A stretch of DNA of 64,000 bases from Paracoccaceae bacterium Fryx2 (GCA_032334235.1 JAVSGI010000005.1:992001-1056000), one strand, 5' to 3'; positions 26,515-36,674 are shown, counted from the first letter of the stretch. Notes: generated from the letters alone by a model not told the origin. Numbers and translations are program-made.

Positions 26515-26545
26515 CTTCTGTTCACAAATATCCCGGGGGGTCCGG
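26515..26545. repeat. Dispersed repeat variant between the two FAD dehydrogenase genes
   Basis: TTCTTCTGTTCACAAATATC followed by CCGGGGGGTCC. It is the same variant as at 24004, placed in the same relative position upstream of a gene in this cluster. Confidence 0.6.
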
Positions 26546-26570
26546 AGGGCTGGCCCCCCGGCTTTGCCCC

Positions 26571-29012
26571 TCAACCGCGCAGCCGCGTGTTCGCCGCATC
26601 CCACAGCGGCGCATCCGCCTGCACCACCGCCGGATAGAGGTGCCCGAAGATTTCGACCTCCAGCGCCGTGCCCGGTTCTGCCAGATCGGCCCGCACCATG
26701 CCCAGCGCCACGCAGGCGCCGACCCGGTGGCCCCAATAGCCGCTTGTGGTCTCCCCAACCACGCCGCCCGCGTGCCACAGGGTCGACATGTAGGGCGGGT
26801 CGCAGTCGCCTGCCGCCACGCGCAGCGTGACGAAGCGCCGGGTGACGCCCGCCTGCTTTTCGGCCGCCAGCGCCGACCGGCCGCGGAATTCGGGCTTGGA
26901 CCAGTCGATGAACCGCTCCAGCCCGCCCTGCAACACGGTGTAATCGGTCGAGAGGTCGCCCTTCCACGCCCGGTAGCCCTTCTCGATCCGCAGCGAATTC
27001 AGCGCGAACATGCCGAAGGGGCGCAGGCCGTAGCCTTCCCCGGCCCGCGTCACCGCGCCGAACACCGCCGGGATGTCGGCCACCCGGCTGTGCACCTCCC
27101 ACCCCAGCTCGCCCGCGAAGGACACGCGGAACAGCATCACCTCTGCCCCGCCGATCCGCCCCGTTTGACAGGTCAGCCACGGCCGCGTCAGGTCGGCGTC
27201 ACACACCGCCGCCAGAATGTCGCGCGACAGGGGCCCGGTCAGGATCTGGCATGACCAGTCGTCGGTCTCGTCCACCAGCGCCAGCCCCGGCTCCAGATGG
27301 CGCGCCAGCCAGTCGCGGTCATGCGCCTGCGCGGTGGCGGCGGTGATCAGCAGCACCGTGTCATCCGCCAGCCGCGCCATCGACATTTCGGTGACGATAC
27401 GGCCCTTGTCGTCGGCGAAATAGGCCAGCCCCAGCCGCCCCACGGGCGGAACCCTGCCGGTGATCTGGCGCGCCAGCCACTCCGACACCCCAGCCCCGGT
27501 CACCCGATAGCGCGAGAAACCCGGCAGGTCGAGAATACCCGCCGCGTCGCACACCGCCTGACATTCGGCCCGCACCGCGCCGAACCACGGGCCCTCTCGG
27601 CCCCACGTCCGGCTGGCGGCCTCCGACACGTCGTCGCCGGGCCGGGCATACCACAGCGCCCGCTCCCAGCCGTTGTAGGGGCCGAACTGCGCCCCCAGCG
27701 CCGCCACACGGTCATGCACCGACGACAGCTTCCGGTCGCGCCCCTCCGGCCAGACGTGGTGCGGGAACTGGATGGCGTATTCGTTGCCGTAGACCTCCAT
27801 CCCCTTCTTCACGCAGTAGTCCCGGTCCTCGAAGCCGGTGAAGCGGCGCGGGTCGCAGGACCACATGTCCCATTCGGTGGCGCCTTCGGACACCCATTCC
27901 GCCAGCACCTTGCCCGCCCCCCCGGCCTGACAGATGCCGAAGGTGAAGACGCAGGCCTCGAACGCGTTCGGCACCCCCGGCATCGGCCCGATCAGCGGGT
28001 TGCCATCGGGGGTGTAGGGGATCGGCCCGTTTATCACCTTGGTCAGCGCCGCCTTTTCCAGCAGCGGCACACGCGCCATGGCGTCGGCGATGTGCCACTC
28101 CAGCCGGTCAAGATCGTCGGGGAAAAGCTGAAAGCTGAAATCCTCAGGGAAAGGGTCGTCGGGCGTCGCCCAATGGGCGCGGCAGTTGCCCTCGTAGGGG
28201 CCAAGGTTGAAGCCGTTCTTTTCCTGCCGCAGGTAGTAACTGGAATCCACGTCGCGCAACAGCGGCAGCTTGTGGCCGACCTCTGCCGACCACGCGGCCA
28301 GTTCGGGAATGGTGTCGAACAGCATGTATTGATGGCTCATCACCATCATCGGCAGGTCGCGGCCGAACCATTTGCCGACCTCTCGGGCATAATAGCCTGC
28401 CGCATTCACCACCACCTCGCAGCGGATCTCGCCCTTGGCGGTCTGCACCACCCACTCGCCCGCCTCGCGGCGCACGCCGTTCGCGGGGCAGAACCGCTCG
28501 ATCCGCGCGCCAAGGCTGCGCGCCCCCTTGGCCAGCGCCTGCGTCAGCTGCGCCGGGTCGATGTCGCCATCGTAGGGATCATAAAGCGCCCCTGTCAGGT
28601 CGTGGGTTTCCACGAACGGGTATTTGGCGCGAATCTCGTCCGGCGCGAGGATTTCCAGGTCCATCCCCTGATAGCGGCCCATGCCGACCACCCGCTGAAA
28701 CTCCTGCAACCGCGCGCGGCTGTGTCCCAGCCGCACCGATCCGGTGACATGGTAGTTCATCGGGTAATCGACCGCCTGCCCCAGCCCGCGGTAAAGCTCT
28801 GCCGAATAGCGCTGCATGTTCATGATCGACCAGCTGGAACTGAAGGTCGGCACATTGCCCGCCGCGTGCCAGGTAGACCCGGCGGTGAGTTCGTTCTTCT
28901 CCAGCAGCACGGCATCGGTCCAGCCCGCCTTCGCCAGATGGTAGAGCGCCGAAACCCCCACCGCCCCGCCGCCGATGATCACAACCCGCGCTGATGTCGG
29001 AAATCCGGCCAT
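26571..29012 (-). CDS. FAD-dependent dehydrogenase with GcvT domain, second paralogue
   Basis: An 813-residue protein of the same architecture as its neighbour. The FAD motif is VIIGGGAVGVSALYHLAKAG, the covalent-flavin region is GSTWHAAGNVPTF, and the C-terminal GcvT-like half includes GLAYFADDKGRIVTEMS and FAGELGWEVHS. The two are diverged and so probably act on different N-methyl substrates. It is the first gene of the cluster, divergent from a LysR regulator across a 101-bp gap holding a palindrome. Confidence 0.88.
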   Translation of the reverse strand: MAGFPTSARVVIIGGGAVGVSALYHLAKAGWTDAVLLEKNELTAGSTWHAAGNVPTFSSSWSIMNMQRYSAELYRGLGQAVDYPMNYHVTGSVRLGHSRARLQEFQRVVGMGRYQGMDLEILAPDEIRAKYPFVETHDLTGALYDPYDGDIDPAQLTQALAKGARSLGARIERFCPANGVRREAGEWVVQTAKGEIRCEVVVNAAGYYAREVGKWFGRDLPMMVMSHQYMLFDTIPELAAWSAEVGHKLPLLRDVDSSYYLRQEKNGFNLGPYEGNCRAHWATPDDPFPEDFSFQLFPDDLDRLEWHIADAMARVPLLEKAALTKVINGPIPYTPDGNPLIGPMPGVPNAFEACVFTFGICQAGGAGKVLAEWVSEGATEWDMWSCDPRRFTGFEDRDYCVKKGMEVYGNEYAIQFPHHVWPEGRDRKLSSVHDRVAALGAQFGPYNGWERALWYARPGDDVSEAASRTWGREGPWFGAVRAECQAVCDAAGILDLPGFSRYRVTGAGVSEWLARQITGRVPPVGRLGLAYFADDKGRIVTEMSMARLADDTVLLITAATAQAHDRDWLARHLEPGLALVDETDDWSCQILTGPLSRDILAAVCDADLTRPWLTCQTGRIGGAEVMLFRVSFAGELGWEVHSRVADIPAVFGAVTRAGEGYGLRPFGMFALNSLRIEKGYRAWKGDLSTDYTVLQGGLERFIDWSKPEFRGRSALAAEKQAGVTRRFVTLRVAAGDCDPPYMSTLWHAGGVVGETTSGYWGHRVGACVALGMVRADLAEPGTALEVEIFGHLYPAVVQADAPLWDAANTRLRG

Positions 29013-29084
29013 CCCTGCCCCCCTGCTTTGCCCGCAGTATCGGGTGGCGCGGCCGGGCTTACAATTCGCCATTTCCGGCCTTAT

Positions 29085-29103
29085 TGATCGGATATTCCGA
29101 TCA
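29085..29103. promoter_or_regulatory. Perfect palindromic operator between lysR and the dehydrogenase cluster
   Basis: TGATCGGA-TAT-TCCGATCA is an exact 8-bp inverted repeat with a 3-nt centre. Its right end is 10 bp before the regulator start and its left end is 72 bp before the divergent dehydrogenase start. This is a natural place for a LysR-type regulator that controls itself and the divergent cluster. Confidence 0.7.
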
Positions 29104-29113
29104 GGGGCCCGCC

Positions 29114-29965
29114 ATGCAGATCGACCTTCTGGAAACCTTTCTCGACCTGATCGAGACCCGCAGCTTCAACCGCAGCGCCGAACGGCTGGGGGTGACGCAA
29201 TCCACCGTCTCGGGGCGCATCGCGGCGCTGGAAACGGCGCTGGGGGTGCGCCTGTTCACCCGCAGCCGGGCCGGGACCGAGATCACCACCGAAGGGCTGA
29301 AGTTCGAGGCCCATGCCCGCGCGCTGCGCCACGCCTGGGCCGAGGCGACACGCGCGCTGCGGGCAGGAGGCACGGCGGCGCTGTCGCTGCGCATCGGCAT
29401 CCAGAACGATCTGGCGGCGGGGCGGATCGGCGACTGGGTGCAGGATTTCCGCCGCGCCCTGCCCGATTGCGCCTTCTACATCGAGCCCGACTATTCGGCG
29501 CAGATGTGCAACGATCTGGCGCTCGGCATCCTCGATTTCGCCGTGCTGTTCACCCCGCGCGCCCTGCCCGAGCTGCATGTGGCAAGCCTTGGCGACGTGC
29601 GCTACCGCCTGATCTCGTCCGACACCGCCAGCCGCGCGGGCCTGACCCCAGCGCGCTACATCCTTGCCAACTATGCCCCGGCCTTTGCGCAGACCCACGC
29701 ACAACTGTTGCCGGAATTTTCGGGCGCGCCGCTGGCCTCGGGGCAGAACGCGGCCGTGGCGGGGCTTCTGACCACGCTGGGCGGCGCGGGCTTCGTGCTG
29801 GAGGACACCGCCCGCCACCTGGTCGATACCGCCGGTTTCCACATGGTGACCGACGTGCCCGCGATTCCCCAGCCGGTCTTTGCCGCCATCCATCAACGCC
29901 ACCGCACCTCGCGCCTGCACCGCCGCCTGCTGCGCATCGTGCAGCGCCCCTTCGCCGCACGCTGA
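29114..29965 (+). CDS. LysR-family transcriptional regulator
   Basis: A 283-residue regulator. The winged helix-turn-helix is in the first 60 residues (LLETFLDLIETRSFNRSAER then VTQSTVSGRIAALE), followed by a LysR substrate-binding domain of somewhat short length. It diverges from the N-methyl dehydrogenase cluster, so it probably senses a methylated amine or a product of it. The ATG at 29114 gives the canonical N-terminus; the earlier in-frame start at 28994 would run across the operator. Confidence 0.9.
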   Translation: MQIDLLETFLDLIETRSFNRSAERLGVTQSTVSGRIAALETALGVRLFTRSRAGTEITTEGLKFEAHARALRHAWAEATRALRAGGTAALSLRIGIQNDLAAGRIGDWVQDFRRALPDCAFYIEPDYSAQMCNDLALGILDFAVLFTPRALPELHVASLGDVRYRLISSDTASRAGLTPARYILANYAPAFAQTHAQLLPEFSGAPLASGQNAAVAGLLTTLGGAGFVLEDTARHLVDTAGFHMVTDVPAIPQPVFAAIHQRHRTSRLHRRLLRIVQRPFAAR

Positions 29966-29974
29966 CCCCGCGGT

Positions 29975-30057
29975 TTCATCTTGGCTCAAATATCCCCGCC
30001 GGAGGCACCCGCCCCCGCCGCCGGAGCCTGCGGCGCGGATATTTGAGCCAAGATGAA
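29975..30057. terminator. Dispersed repeat, long inverted pair between convergent lysR and hutC
   Basis: A 32-bp arm (29975-30006, starting TTCATCTTGGCTCAAATATC) is repeated inverted at 30026-30057 with two mismatches and a 19-nt spacer. It lies 10 bp after the lysR stop and 16 bp after the convergent hutC stop. It is the most complete copy of the family here and is well placed as a bidirectional terminator. Confidence 0.7.
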
Positions 30058-30073
30058 AGGGAAAGGTCAGCCC

Positions 30074-30775
30074 TCAAACCAGCGTGTGCAGCCGGTAGCC
30101 GGGCGCATAGGCCAGACGGACCGAGGTGACCGGCGCCGCCTCGGTCCAGGTGGTGCGCTCGGTGATGAACAGGGCGGCGCCGGGGGCGAGGCCCAGCACC
30201 GCCGCCTCGGCGGGGGTGGCCGGGGCGGCGGAGAAGGCGATGTCGCCGGTGGTGAAGGGCACATGGCTGACCAGCCATTCGTTGACGCTGATCGCGGTGA
30301 AATCGGGGGCCGGGTCGGGCAGGACGGCGGGGTTCAGCCAGCGGTCCTCGAAAAGATAGGGCCGCCCGTCCGCCAGGTGCAGGGTGCCGAGGTGCCAGAG
30401 CGGCGTGCCGGGGGCGAGGCCAAGATGCGAGGTGACCGGCACCGGGGCGCGGGTCATCATCTGTTCCAGCAAGCGGAAGCTGTAGGTCTGGCCGCGCCCC
30501 TCGACCTCCAGCCGGGTCACCGGGATGTCGAGCGTCGCCTTGCGCACCGGGTGCAGCGTCACGCGGGTGCCCGCCTTGCGGCGGCGTTCCAGAAGCCCGG
30601 CCTCGGCCAGATCGCGCAGCGCCCGGTTGACGGTGGCGCGGGCGCAGGCGAACTCGGCCGCCAGCGCCTCTTCGGTGGGGATCGTGGCGCCGGGGGGCCA
30701 GATGCCGGTGCGGATGCGGCGCAGGACTTCGGCGCGGATTTCCTCCCAGCCCTTCGGCCCGGCCTCGACGTTCAC
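30074..30775 (-). CDS. hutC: HutC, GntR-family histidine utilisation repressor
   Basis: A 233-residue GntR/HutC regulator. The winged helix is near the N-terminus (GWEEIRAEVLRRI then PTEEALAAEFACARATVNRAL), followed by a UTRA ligand domain that in this family binds urocanate. The GTG start at 30775 overlaps the hutF stop as GTGA, so the two are co-translated. The likely operator is the palindrome in the hutF-hutI gap. Confidence 0.9.
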   Translation of the reverse strand: MNVEAGPKGWEEIRAEVLRRIRTGIWPPGATIPTEEALAAEFACARATVNRALRDLAEAGLLERRRKAGTRVTLHPVRKATLDIPVTRLEVEGRGQTYSFRLLEQMMTRAPVPVTSHLGLAPGTPLWHLGTLHLADGRPYLFEDRWLNPAVLPDPAPDFTAISVNEWLVSHVPFTTGDIAFSAAPATPAEAAVLGLAPGAALFITERTTWTEAAPVTSVRLAYAPGYRLHTLV

Positions 30776-32136
30776 AGCCGCGCCCTCAGACCCGCCATGC
30801 AGGCGCGGTAGCGGGCGGTGATCCCGTCTTGCGCGACATGACGGCCACCCTGCACCAGATGTCGCCCGGCGGACCACACCTCTGCCACCATCCTGTCATC
30901 GCCCGCGAAGATCCAGGCATCGAGCAGGGCGTCGCCCGCGCGCCCCTCCAGATCGACCGCCGTGCCGTCTAGCGCCAGCAGGTCTGCCGTGGCGCCGACC
31001 CGGATCGCGCCCGCATCCCGCCCCGCTGCCTGCGCGCCGCCCCGCACCGCGCCTTCAAACAGCACCCGGCCAGTCGTATGCGCCTCAGTTGCCAGCAGCG
31101 ACCGCCCCCGGTCGCGCAGGCGCTGGCCGTATTCAAGCAGGCGCAGTTCCTCGGCCAAAGCAACACGCAGGTTGCTGTCCGACCCGATACCGAAGCGCCC
31201 GCCCGCGCCGAGGTAGCGCACGCCGTCGAAGATGCCGTCGCCCAGATTGGCCTCGGTGATCGGGCAAAGCCCCGCCACCGCCCCCGAGGCCGCCAGCGCC
31301 AGCGTCTCGGCCGGTTCCATCTGCGTCGCGTGGATCAGGCACCAGCGCGCATCGACCGCATGGTTGGCCAGCAGCCATTCGACCGGGCGCGCGCCATAGG
31401 CCCCCTGCACCTCGGCCACCTCGGCCAGTTGTTCGGCGGCGTGGATGTGGATCGGCGCGGCGGGGGCCATGGAGGCCGCAGAAAGCAGCCCCTCCTGCGT
31501 CACCGCGCGCAGCGAATGCGGCGCCACCCCCAGCACGGCATCATCGGGCAAGCTGGCCAGCGCCCGCGCCGCCGCCTGCCACAGCCGGGCAAAGCCGTCC
31601 GGGTCATTGCCGAAGCGCCGTTGCCCCGGCCCCAGCGCCCGCCCGTCGCAGCCGCCTTGCTGATACAGCACCGGCAGCAGCGTCAGCCCGATGCCGCTGG
31701 CCGACGCCGCCGCCGCGATGCGGCCCGACATCTCGGCCGGGTCGGCATAGGGCGCACCATCCGGCCGGTGGTGCAGGTAGTGGAACTCGGCCACCGCCGC
31801 ATGGCCGGCCAGCAGCATCTCCATCTGGACGAAGGCAGCGATGGCCTCGACATCGTCCGGCGTGAGGTGGTCGAGGAAGCGGTACATCAGGCTGCGCCAG
31901 GTCCAGAAACTGTCCTGCCCGGCGCTGCGCGCTTCGGTCATGCCCGCCATGGCGCGCTGAAAGGCGTGCGAATGCAGGTTGGCCGGGGCGGGCAGCAGGC
32001 AGGACAGGCGGCGGCCCTGCGGCGCGGCGCCGGGGTTCACGCCCGTGATCCGCCCCGCCGCGACGGTGACCTGCACGTTTGCGGCCCAGCCGTCCGGCAA
32101 CAGCGCGGTTTCGGCCCAGAGGGTGATGGCGGGCAT
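30772..32136 (-). CDS. hutF: Formimidoylglutamate deiminase
   Basis: A 454-residue amidohydrolase with the metal motif [11 protein letters not shown]. Further metal or substrate sites are in FHYLHH, HIHAAEQ and [10 protein letters not shown]. It hydrolyses N-formimidoyl-L-glutamate to N-formyl-L-glutamate and ammonia, the five-step branch of histidine breakdown. It is divergent from hutI and overlaps hutC downstream. Confidence 0.9.
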   Translation of the reverse strand: MPAITLWAETALLPDGWAANVQVTVAAGRITGVNPGAAPQGRRLSCLLPAPANLHSHAFQRAMAGMTEARSAGQDSFWTWRSLMYRFLDHLTPDDVEAIAAFVQMEMLLAGHAAVAEFHYLHHRPDGAPYADPAEMSGRIAAAASASGIGLTLLPVLYQQGGCDGRALGPGQRRFGNDPDGFARLWQAAARALASLPDDAVLGVAPHSLRAVTQEGLLSAASMAPAAPIHIHAAEQLAEVAEVQGAYGARPVEWLLANHAVDARWCLIHATQMEPAETLALAASGAVAGLCPITEANLGDGIFDGVRYLGAGGRFGIGSDSNLRVALAEELRLLEYGQRLRDRGRSLLATEAHTTGRVLFEGAVRGGAQAAGRDAGAIRVGATADLLALDGTAVDLEGRAGDALLDAWIFAGDDRMVAEVWSAGRHLVQGGRHVAQDGITARYRACMAGLRARL

Positions 32137-32146
32137 GGCGGGCCTC

Positions 32147-32183
32147 TTGACAGCTGTTATTATGTGCAGACATATTAAGTCAA
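32147..32183. promoter_or_regulatory. Divergent hut promoters with an overlapping HutC-type operator
   Basis: Plus direction: TTGACA (32147-32152), 18 bp, CATATT (32171-32176), driving hutI. Minus direction: TTGACT (32183-32178), 16 bp, AATAAC (32161-32156), driving hutF-hutC. The inverted repeat TATGTGCAGACATA (32161-32174) sits across both promoters. One bound repressor could therefore block both transcripts. Assignment to HutC is inference from position and family. Confidence 0.65.
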
Positions 32184-32206
32184 GGCGCAGACAAAAGGCA
32201 AGTCCG

Positions 32207-33400
32207 ATGATTCTGACCCATGCAACGGTTGCGACGATGGTGGCGGGTTACTGCCTGATCCGCGATGCGGCGGTGGTGGTCGGCGGCGGGCTGATCCTCT
32301 GGGTCGGACCGATGACCGACCTGCCCGGCACATATGCCGCCCTGCCGCAGCGGCACATGGGCGGGCGGCTGGTCACCCCGGCGCTGATCGACTGCCACAC
32401 CCATCTGGTCTGGGGCGGCCACCGCGCAACGGAATTCGAGATGCGGCTGAACGGGGCAAGCTATGCTGATGTGGCGCGCGCCGGGGGCGGCATCCTGTCC
32501 ACCGTCGCCGCGACCCGCGCGGCCCCGGACGACGCGCTGCTGGCGGCGGCGCTGACCCGCGTTGACCAGATGCTGGCCGAAGGTGTCGGCACCATCGAGA
32601 TCAAGTCGGGCTACGGCCTTGATGTGGAAACCGAACTGCGCATGTTGCGGGTGGCGCGACGCATCCCCGAACTGCGCGATGTGACGGTGCAGACCAGCTT
32701 TCTCGGCGCCCATGCCATCCCGCCCGCCTACGCCGGGCGCGCCGATGACTACCTGACCGAACAGGCCCTGCCCGCCCTGCGCGCCGCCCATGCCGAAGGT
32801 CTGGTCGATGCGGTTGACGCCTTCTGCGAAGGCATCGCCTTCTCGCCTGCGCAGGTGGCGCGGGTCTTCGCGCGGGCACGCGACCTCGGCCTGCCGGTCA
32901 AGCTCCATGCCGAACAACTGTCGAACCTCGGGGGGGCGGCACTGGCGGCGCGGCATGGCGCGCTGTCGGCCGACCATCTGGAACATCTCGACGCGGAGGG
33001 CGCGCGGGCGATGGCTGCGGCCGGAACCGTGGCGGTCATCCTGCCCGGCGCCTTCTACACCCTGCGCGAAACCGTGGTGCCGCCGATTGCCCTGCTGCGC
33101 GCCCACGGCGTGCCGATGGCGGTCGCGACCGACTGCAACCCCGGCACCGCGCCGATGACCTCGCCCGGCCTCGCGATGAACATGGCCTGCACCCTGTTCC
33201 GCCTGACCCCGCAAGAGGCGCTGCTCGGCACCACGGCCCATGCGGCCCGCGCGCTCGGCCTGCGCGACCGGGGCTCCATCGCGCCCGGCCTGCGCGCCGA
33301 CCTTGCGGTGTGGGAGGCGGACCATCCCGCCGAACTGGCCTACCGCATCGGCGCCACGCCGCTGCACGCCCGCATCATCGGAGGCCGCCATGACGCCTGA
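32207..33400 (+). CDS. hutI: Imidazolonepropionase
   Basis: A 397-residue amidohydrolase acting third in histidine breakdown, opening the imidazolone ring to formimidoylglutamate. Metal site [10 protein letters not shown]; also [29 protein letters not shown] and TDCNPGTAP. The ATG at 32207 has AAAAGGCA upstream. Its end overlaps hutH by 11 bp. Confidence 0.95.
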   Translation: MILTHATVATMVAGYCLIRDAAVVVGGGLILWVGPMTDLPGTYAALPQRHMGGRLVTPALIDCHTHLVWGGHRATEFEMRLNGASYADVARAGGGILSTVAATRAAPDDALLAAALTRVDQMLAEGVGTIEIKSGYGLDVETELRMLRVARRIPELRDVTVQTSFLGAHAIPPAYAGRADDYLTEQALPALRAAHAEGLVDAVDAFCEGIAFSPAQVARVFARARDLGLPVKLHAEQLSNLGGAALAARHGALSADHLEHLDAEGARAMAAAGTVAVILPGAFYTLRETVVPPIALLRAHGVPMAVATDCNPGTAPMTSPGLAMNMACTLFRLTPQEALLGTTAHAARALGLRDRGSIAPGLRADLAVWEADHPAELAYRIGATPLHARIIGGRHDA

Positions 33401-34928
33401 AACCCTGATCCCGGGCGCCACGCCGCTGGCGCAACTGGAACGGCTGTTCCGCAACGGCGCCCCGGCCCGGCTGGACCCCTCGGCCCGTGCAGGCATCGAG
33501 TCTGCCGCCGCCCGCATCGCCACCGCCGCCGCAGGATCGCAGGCGGTCTATGGCGTGAACACGGGCTTCGGCAAGCTCGCCAGCCTGAAGATCGCGGCGG
33601 AAGACACCGCGACCCTGCAACGCAACCTGATCCTGTCGCATTGCTGCGGCGTGGGCGAGCCGATGCCGCGCGACGTGGCCCGGCTGATGCTGGCGCTGAA
33701 ACTGCTCAGCCTCGGGCGCGGCGCGTCGGGCGTGCGGTGGGAAATCGTGGCGCTGCTGGAAGGGATGCTGGAACGCGGCGTGACGCCGGTGATCCCGGCG
33801 CAGGGCTCGGTCGGGGCCTCTGGCGATCTGGCACCGCTGGCGCATATGGCCGCCGTGATGATCGGCGAAGCGCAGGCAGAGGTTGGCGGCGTGGTCCTGC
33901 CGGGCGCGCAGGCGCTGGCAAAGGCGGGGCTGACCCCCGTCACGCTCGGCCCCAAGGAGGGCTTGGCGCTGATCAACGGCACGCAGTTTTCCACCGCCTA
34001 CGCGCTGGCGGGCCTGTTCGGGGCGTGGCGGGCGGCGCAGGGCGCGCTGGTAACCTCTGCGCTGTCCACCGATGCCATCATGGGATCGACCGCCCCCCTG
34101 CACCCCGAAATTCACGCCCTGCGCGGCCACGCGGGCCAGATCGAGGCCGCCGCCACCCTGCGCGCCCTGCTCGACGGCTCCGAGATCCGCGAAAGCCACC
34201 GCGACGGCGACACCCGCGTGCAGGACCCCTACTGCATCCGCTGCCAGCCGCAGGTCACCGGCGCCGCGATGGACGTGCTTCGCATGGCCGCCCGCACGCT
34301 GGAGGTCGAGGCCAACGCCGCCACCGACAACCCGCTGGTTCTGTCGGATGGCCAGATCGTCTCGGGCGGCAACTTCCATGCCGAACCGGTGGGCTTTGCC
34401 GCCGACATGATCGCGCTGGCAATCAGCGAGATCGGCGCGATTGCGCAGCGCCGGGTGGCGCTGATGGTGGACCCGACGCTCAGCTTCGACCTGCCCCCGT
34501 TCCTGACGCCGAACCCCGGCCTGAACTCCGGCCTGATGATCGCCGAGGTCACCACGGCCGCGCTGATGAGCGAGAACAAGCACCTCGCCACCCCCTGCGT
34601 CACCGATTCCACGCCCACCAGCGCCAATCAGGAAGACCACGTTTCCATGGCCGCCCATGGCGCGCGCCGCCTCGCGCGCATGGTCGCCAACCTGAATGCC
34701 ATTCTGGGGGTCGAGGCGATCTGCGCCGCACAGGGCATCGACTTCCGCGCCCCCCTTTCCACCTCCGCCTCGCTGAAACGGGTGGTTGCCCGCCTTCGGA
34801 AAGACGTGGCGACGCTGGGCGAAGACCGCTACCTCGCCCCCGATCTCGAAGCCGCGACCCGCCTGATCGCCAGCGGCGCGCTGACGGATGCCGCCGCCCT
34901 CCCGCTGCCCGCCTTTCATCTTGGCTGA
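33390..34928 (+). CDS. hutH: Histidine ammonia-lyase
   Basis: A 512-residue lyase that converts histidine to urocanate, the first step of the pathway. The self-cyclising MIO triad is Ala143-Ser144-Gly145 in [25 protein letters not shown] is near the N-terminus. The final residues and stop codon (FHLG then TGA) are encoded by the left part of a dispersed repeat element, which means the element has entered the coding end. It is translationally coupled to hutI. Confidence 0.95.
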   Translation: MTPETLIPGATPLAQLERLFRNGAPARLDPSARAGIESAAARIATAAAGSQAVYGVNTGFGKLASLKIAAEDTATLQRNLILSHCCGVGEPMPRDVARLMLALKLLSLGRGASGVRWEIVALLEGMLERGVTPVIPAQGSVGASGDLAPLAHMAAVMIGEAQAEVGGVVLPGAQALAKAGLTPVTLGPKEGLALINGTQFSTAYALAGLFGAWRAAQGALVTSALSTDAIMGSTAPLHPEIHALRGHAGQIEAAATLRALLDGSEIRESHRDGDTRVQDPYCIRCQPQVTGAAMDVLRMAARTLEVEANAATDNPLVLSDGQIVSGGNFHAEPVGFAADMIALAISEIGAIAQRRVALMVDPTLSFDLPPFLTPNPGLNSGLMIAEVTTAALMSENKHLATPCVTDSTPTSANQEDHVSMAAHGARRLARMVANLNAILGVEAICAAQGIDFRAPLSTSASLKRVVARLRKDVATLGEDRYLAPDLEAATRLIASGALTDAAALPLPAFHLG

Positions 34929-34955
34929 AATATCCCGCGGGGGTCCGGGGGCGCG
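34918..34955. repeat. Dispersed repeat copy overlapping the hutH 3' end
   Basis: TTTCATCTTGGCTGAAATAT then CCCGCGGGGG. The first 11 bases are coding for hutH and the TGA inside the repeat is its stop codon. The remainder fills most of the 66-bp gap before hutU. Confidence 0.65.
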
Positions 34956-34994
34956 AAGCCCCCGGTTCCCCTGCCGGACGACAAGGACCGCATC

Positions 34995-36674
34995 ATGACC
35001 CGCCACAACACCCGCGACATCTTTCCCGCCACAGGCTCGACAATCACCGCCAAAAGCTGGCTGACCGAGGCACCGATGCGGATGCTGATGAACAACCTGC
35101 ACCCCGACGTGGCGGAAAACCCGCACGAACTGGTGGTCTACGGCGGCATCGGACGCGCCGCCCGGACGTGGGAAGATTTCGACCGCATCGTGGCGACGCT
35201 GAAAACGCTGGAGGAGGATGAAACCCTGCTGGTCCAATCCGGCAAGCCGGTCGGCGTGTTCCGCACCCACGTGGACGCGCCGCGCGTGCTGATCGCCAAT
35301 TCCAATCTGGTGCCGCACTGGGCGACCTGGGACCATTTCAACGAACTCGACAGGAAGGGTCTGGCGATGTATGGCCAGATGACCGCCGGGTCGTGGATCT
35401 ACATCGGCACGCAGGGCATCGTGCAGGGCACGTTCGAAACCTTTGCCGAGGCCGGGCGGCAGCACTACGGCGGCAATCTGGCGGGCCGCTGGATCCTGAC
35501 CGGGGGCCTTGGTGGCATGGGCGGCGCGCAACCGCTGGCTGCGGTGATGGCCGGGGCCTGCTGCCTCGCGGTGGAATGCGACGAGACGCGCATCGATTTT
35601 CGCATTCGCACCAGATACCTGGACGCCAAGGCTCACACATTGGATGAAGCTCTGGCGCTGATTGCCGGTTGGACGGCGAAGGGCGAGGCGAAGTCGGTCG
35701 GCCTGCTCGGCAACGCCGCCGACGTGTTCCCCGAACTGGTCGCGCGTATGAAACAGGGCGGCCCGCGCCCCGACATCGTCACCGACCAGACCAGCGCCCA
35801 CGACCCGCTGCACGGCTACCTGCCCCAGGGCTGGAACGTGGCCGAATGGCGCGCAAGGCAGGAAACCGACCCCAAGGCCGTCGAGAAAGCCGCCCGCGCC
35901 AGCATGAAGACCCATGTCGCCGCGATGGTCGATTTCTGGAACGCGGGCGTGCCGACGCTCGACTATGGCAACAACATCCGGCAGGTGGCACTTGACGAGG
36001 GGCTGGAAAACGCCTTCGCCTTCCCCGGCTTCGTGCCCGCCTACATCCGCCCGCTGTTCTGCCGCGGCATCGGTCCGTTCCGCTGGTGCGCCCTGTCGGG
36101 CGACCCCGAGGACATCTACAAGACCGACGCCAAGATGAAGGAACTGTTCCCTGAGAACACCCACCTGCACCAGTGGCTCGACATGGCGCGCGACCGCATC
36201 GCCTTTCAGGGCCTGCCCGCCCGGATCTGCTGGATCGGCCTCGGCGACCGGCACAAGGCGGGACTGGCCTTCAACGAGATGGTGCGCTCGGGTGAATTGA
36301 AAGCCCCGGTGGTGATCGGCCGCGACCACCTGGATTCCGGCTCGGTCGCCTCTCCCAACCGCGAAACCGAGGCGATGAAGGACGGCTCCGACGCGGTGTC
36401 GGACTGGCCGCTGCTGAATGCGCTGCTCAACTGCGCCAGCGGGGCGACCTGGGTCAGCATCCATCACGGCGGCGGCGTCGGCATGGGCTTCAGCCAGCAT
36501 TCCGGCATGGTGATCTGCGCCGACGGCAGCGACGACGCCGCTCGCCGCCTGACCCGCGTGCTGTGGAACGACCCCGCCACCGGCGTCATGCGCCACGCCG
36601 ACGCGGGCTATGACGAGGCGCTGGCCTGCGCCCGCGAACACGCCCTGCGCCTGCCGGGCATCCTGGGCAACTGA
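34995..36674 (+). CDS. hutU: Urocanate hydratase (urocanase)
   Basis: A 559-residue NAD-dependent enzyme, second step of histidine degradation (urocanate to imidazolonepropionate). Length and motifs are typical: [13 protein letters not shown], the NAD loop [25 protein letters not shown], and a C-terminal [16 protein letters not shown] block. It is the last gene of the hutI-H-U group. Confidence 0.96.
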   Translation: MTRHNTRDIFPATGSTITAKSWLTEAPMRMLMNNLHPDVAENPHELVVYGGIGRAARTWEDFDRIVATLKTLEEDETLLVQSGKPVGVFRTHVDAPRVLIANSNLVPHWATWDHFNELDRKGLAMYGQMTAGSWIYIGTQGIVQGTFETFAEAGRQHYGGNLAGRWILTGGLGGMGGAQPLAAVMAGACCLAVECDETRIDFRIRTRYLDAKAHTLDEALALIAGWTAKGEAKSVGLLGNAADVFPELVARMKQGGPRPDIVTDQTSAHDPLHGYLPQGWNVAEWRARQETDPKAVEKAARASMKTHVAAMVDFWNAGVPTLDYGNNIRQVALDEGLENAFAFPGFVPAYIRPLFCRGIGPFRWCALSGDPEDIYKTDAKMKELFPENTHLHQWLDMARDRIAFQGLPARICWIGLGDRHKAGLAFNEMVRSGELKAPVVIGRDHLDSGSVASPNRETEAMKDGSDAVSDWPLLNALLNCASGATWVSIHHGGGVGMGFSQHSGMVICADGSDDAARRLTRVLWNDPATGVMRHADAGYDEALACAREHALRLPGILGN

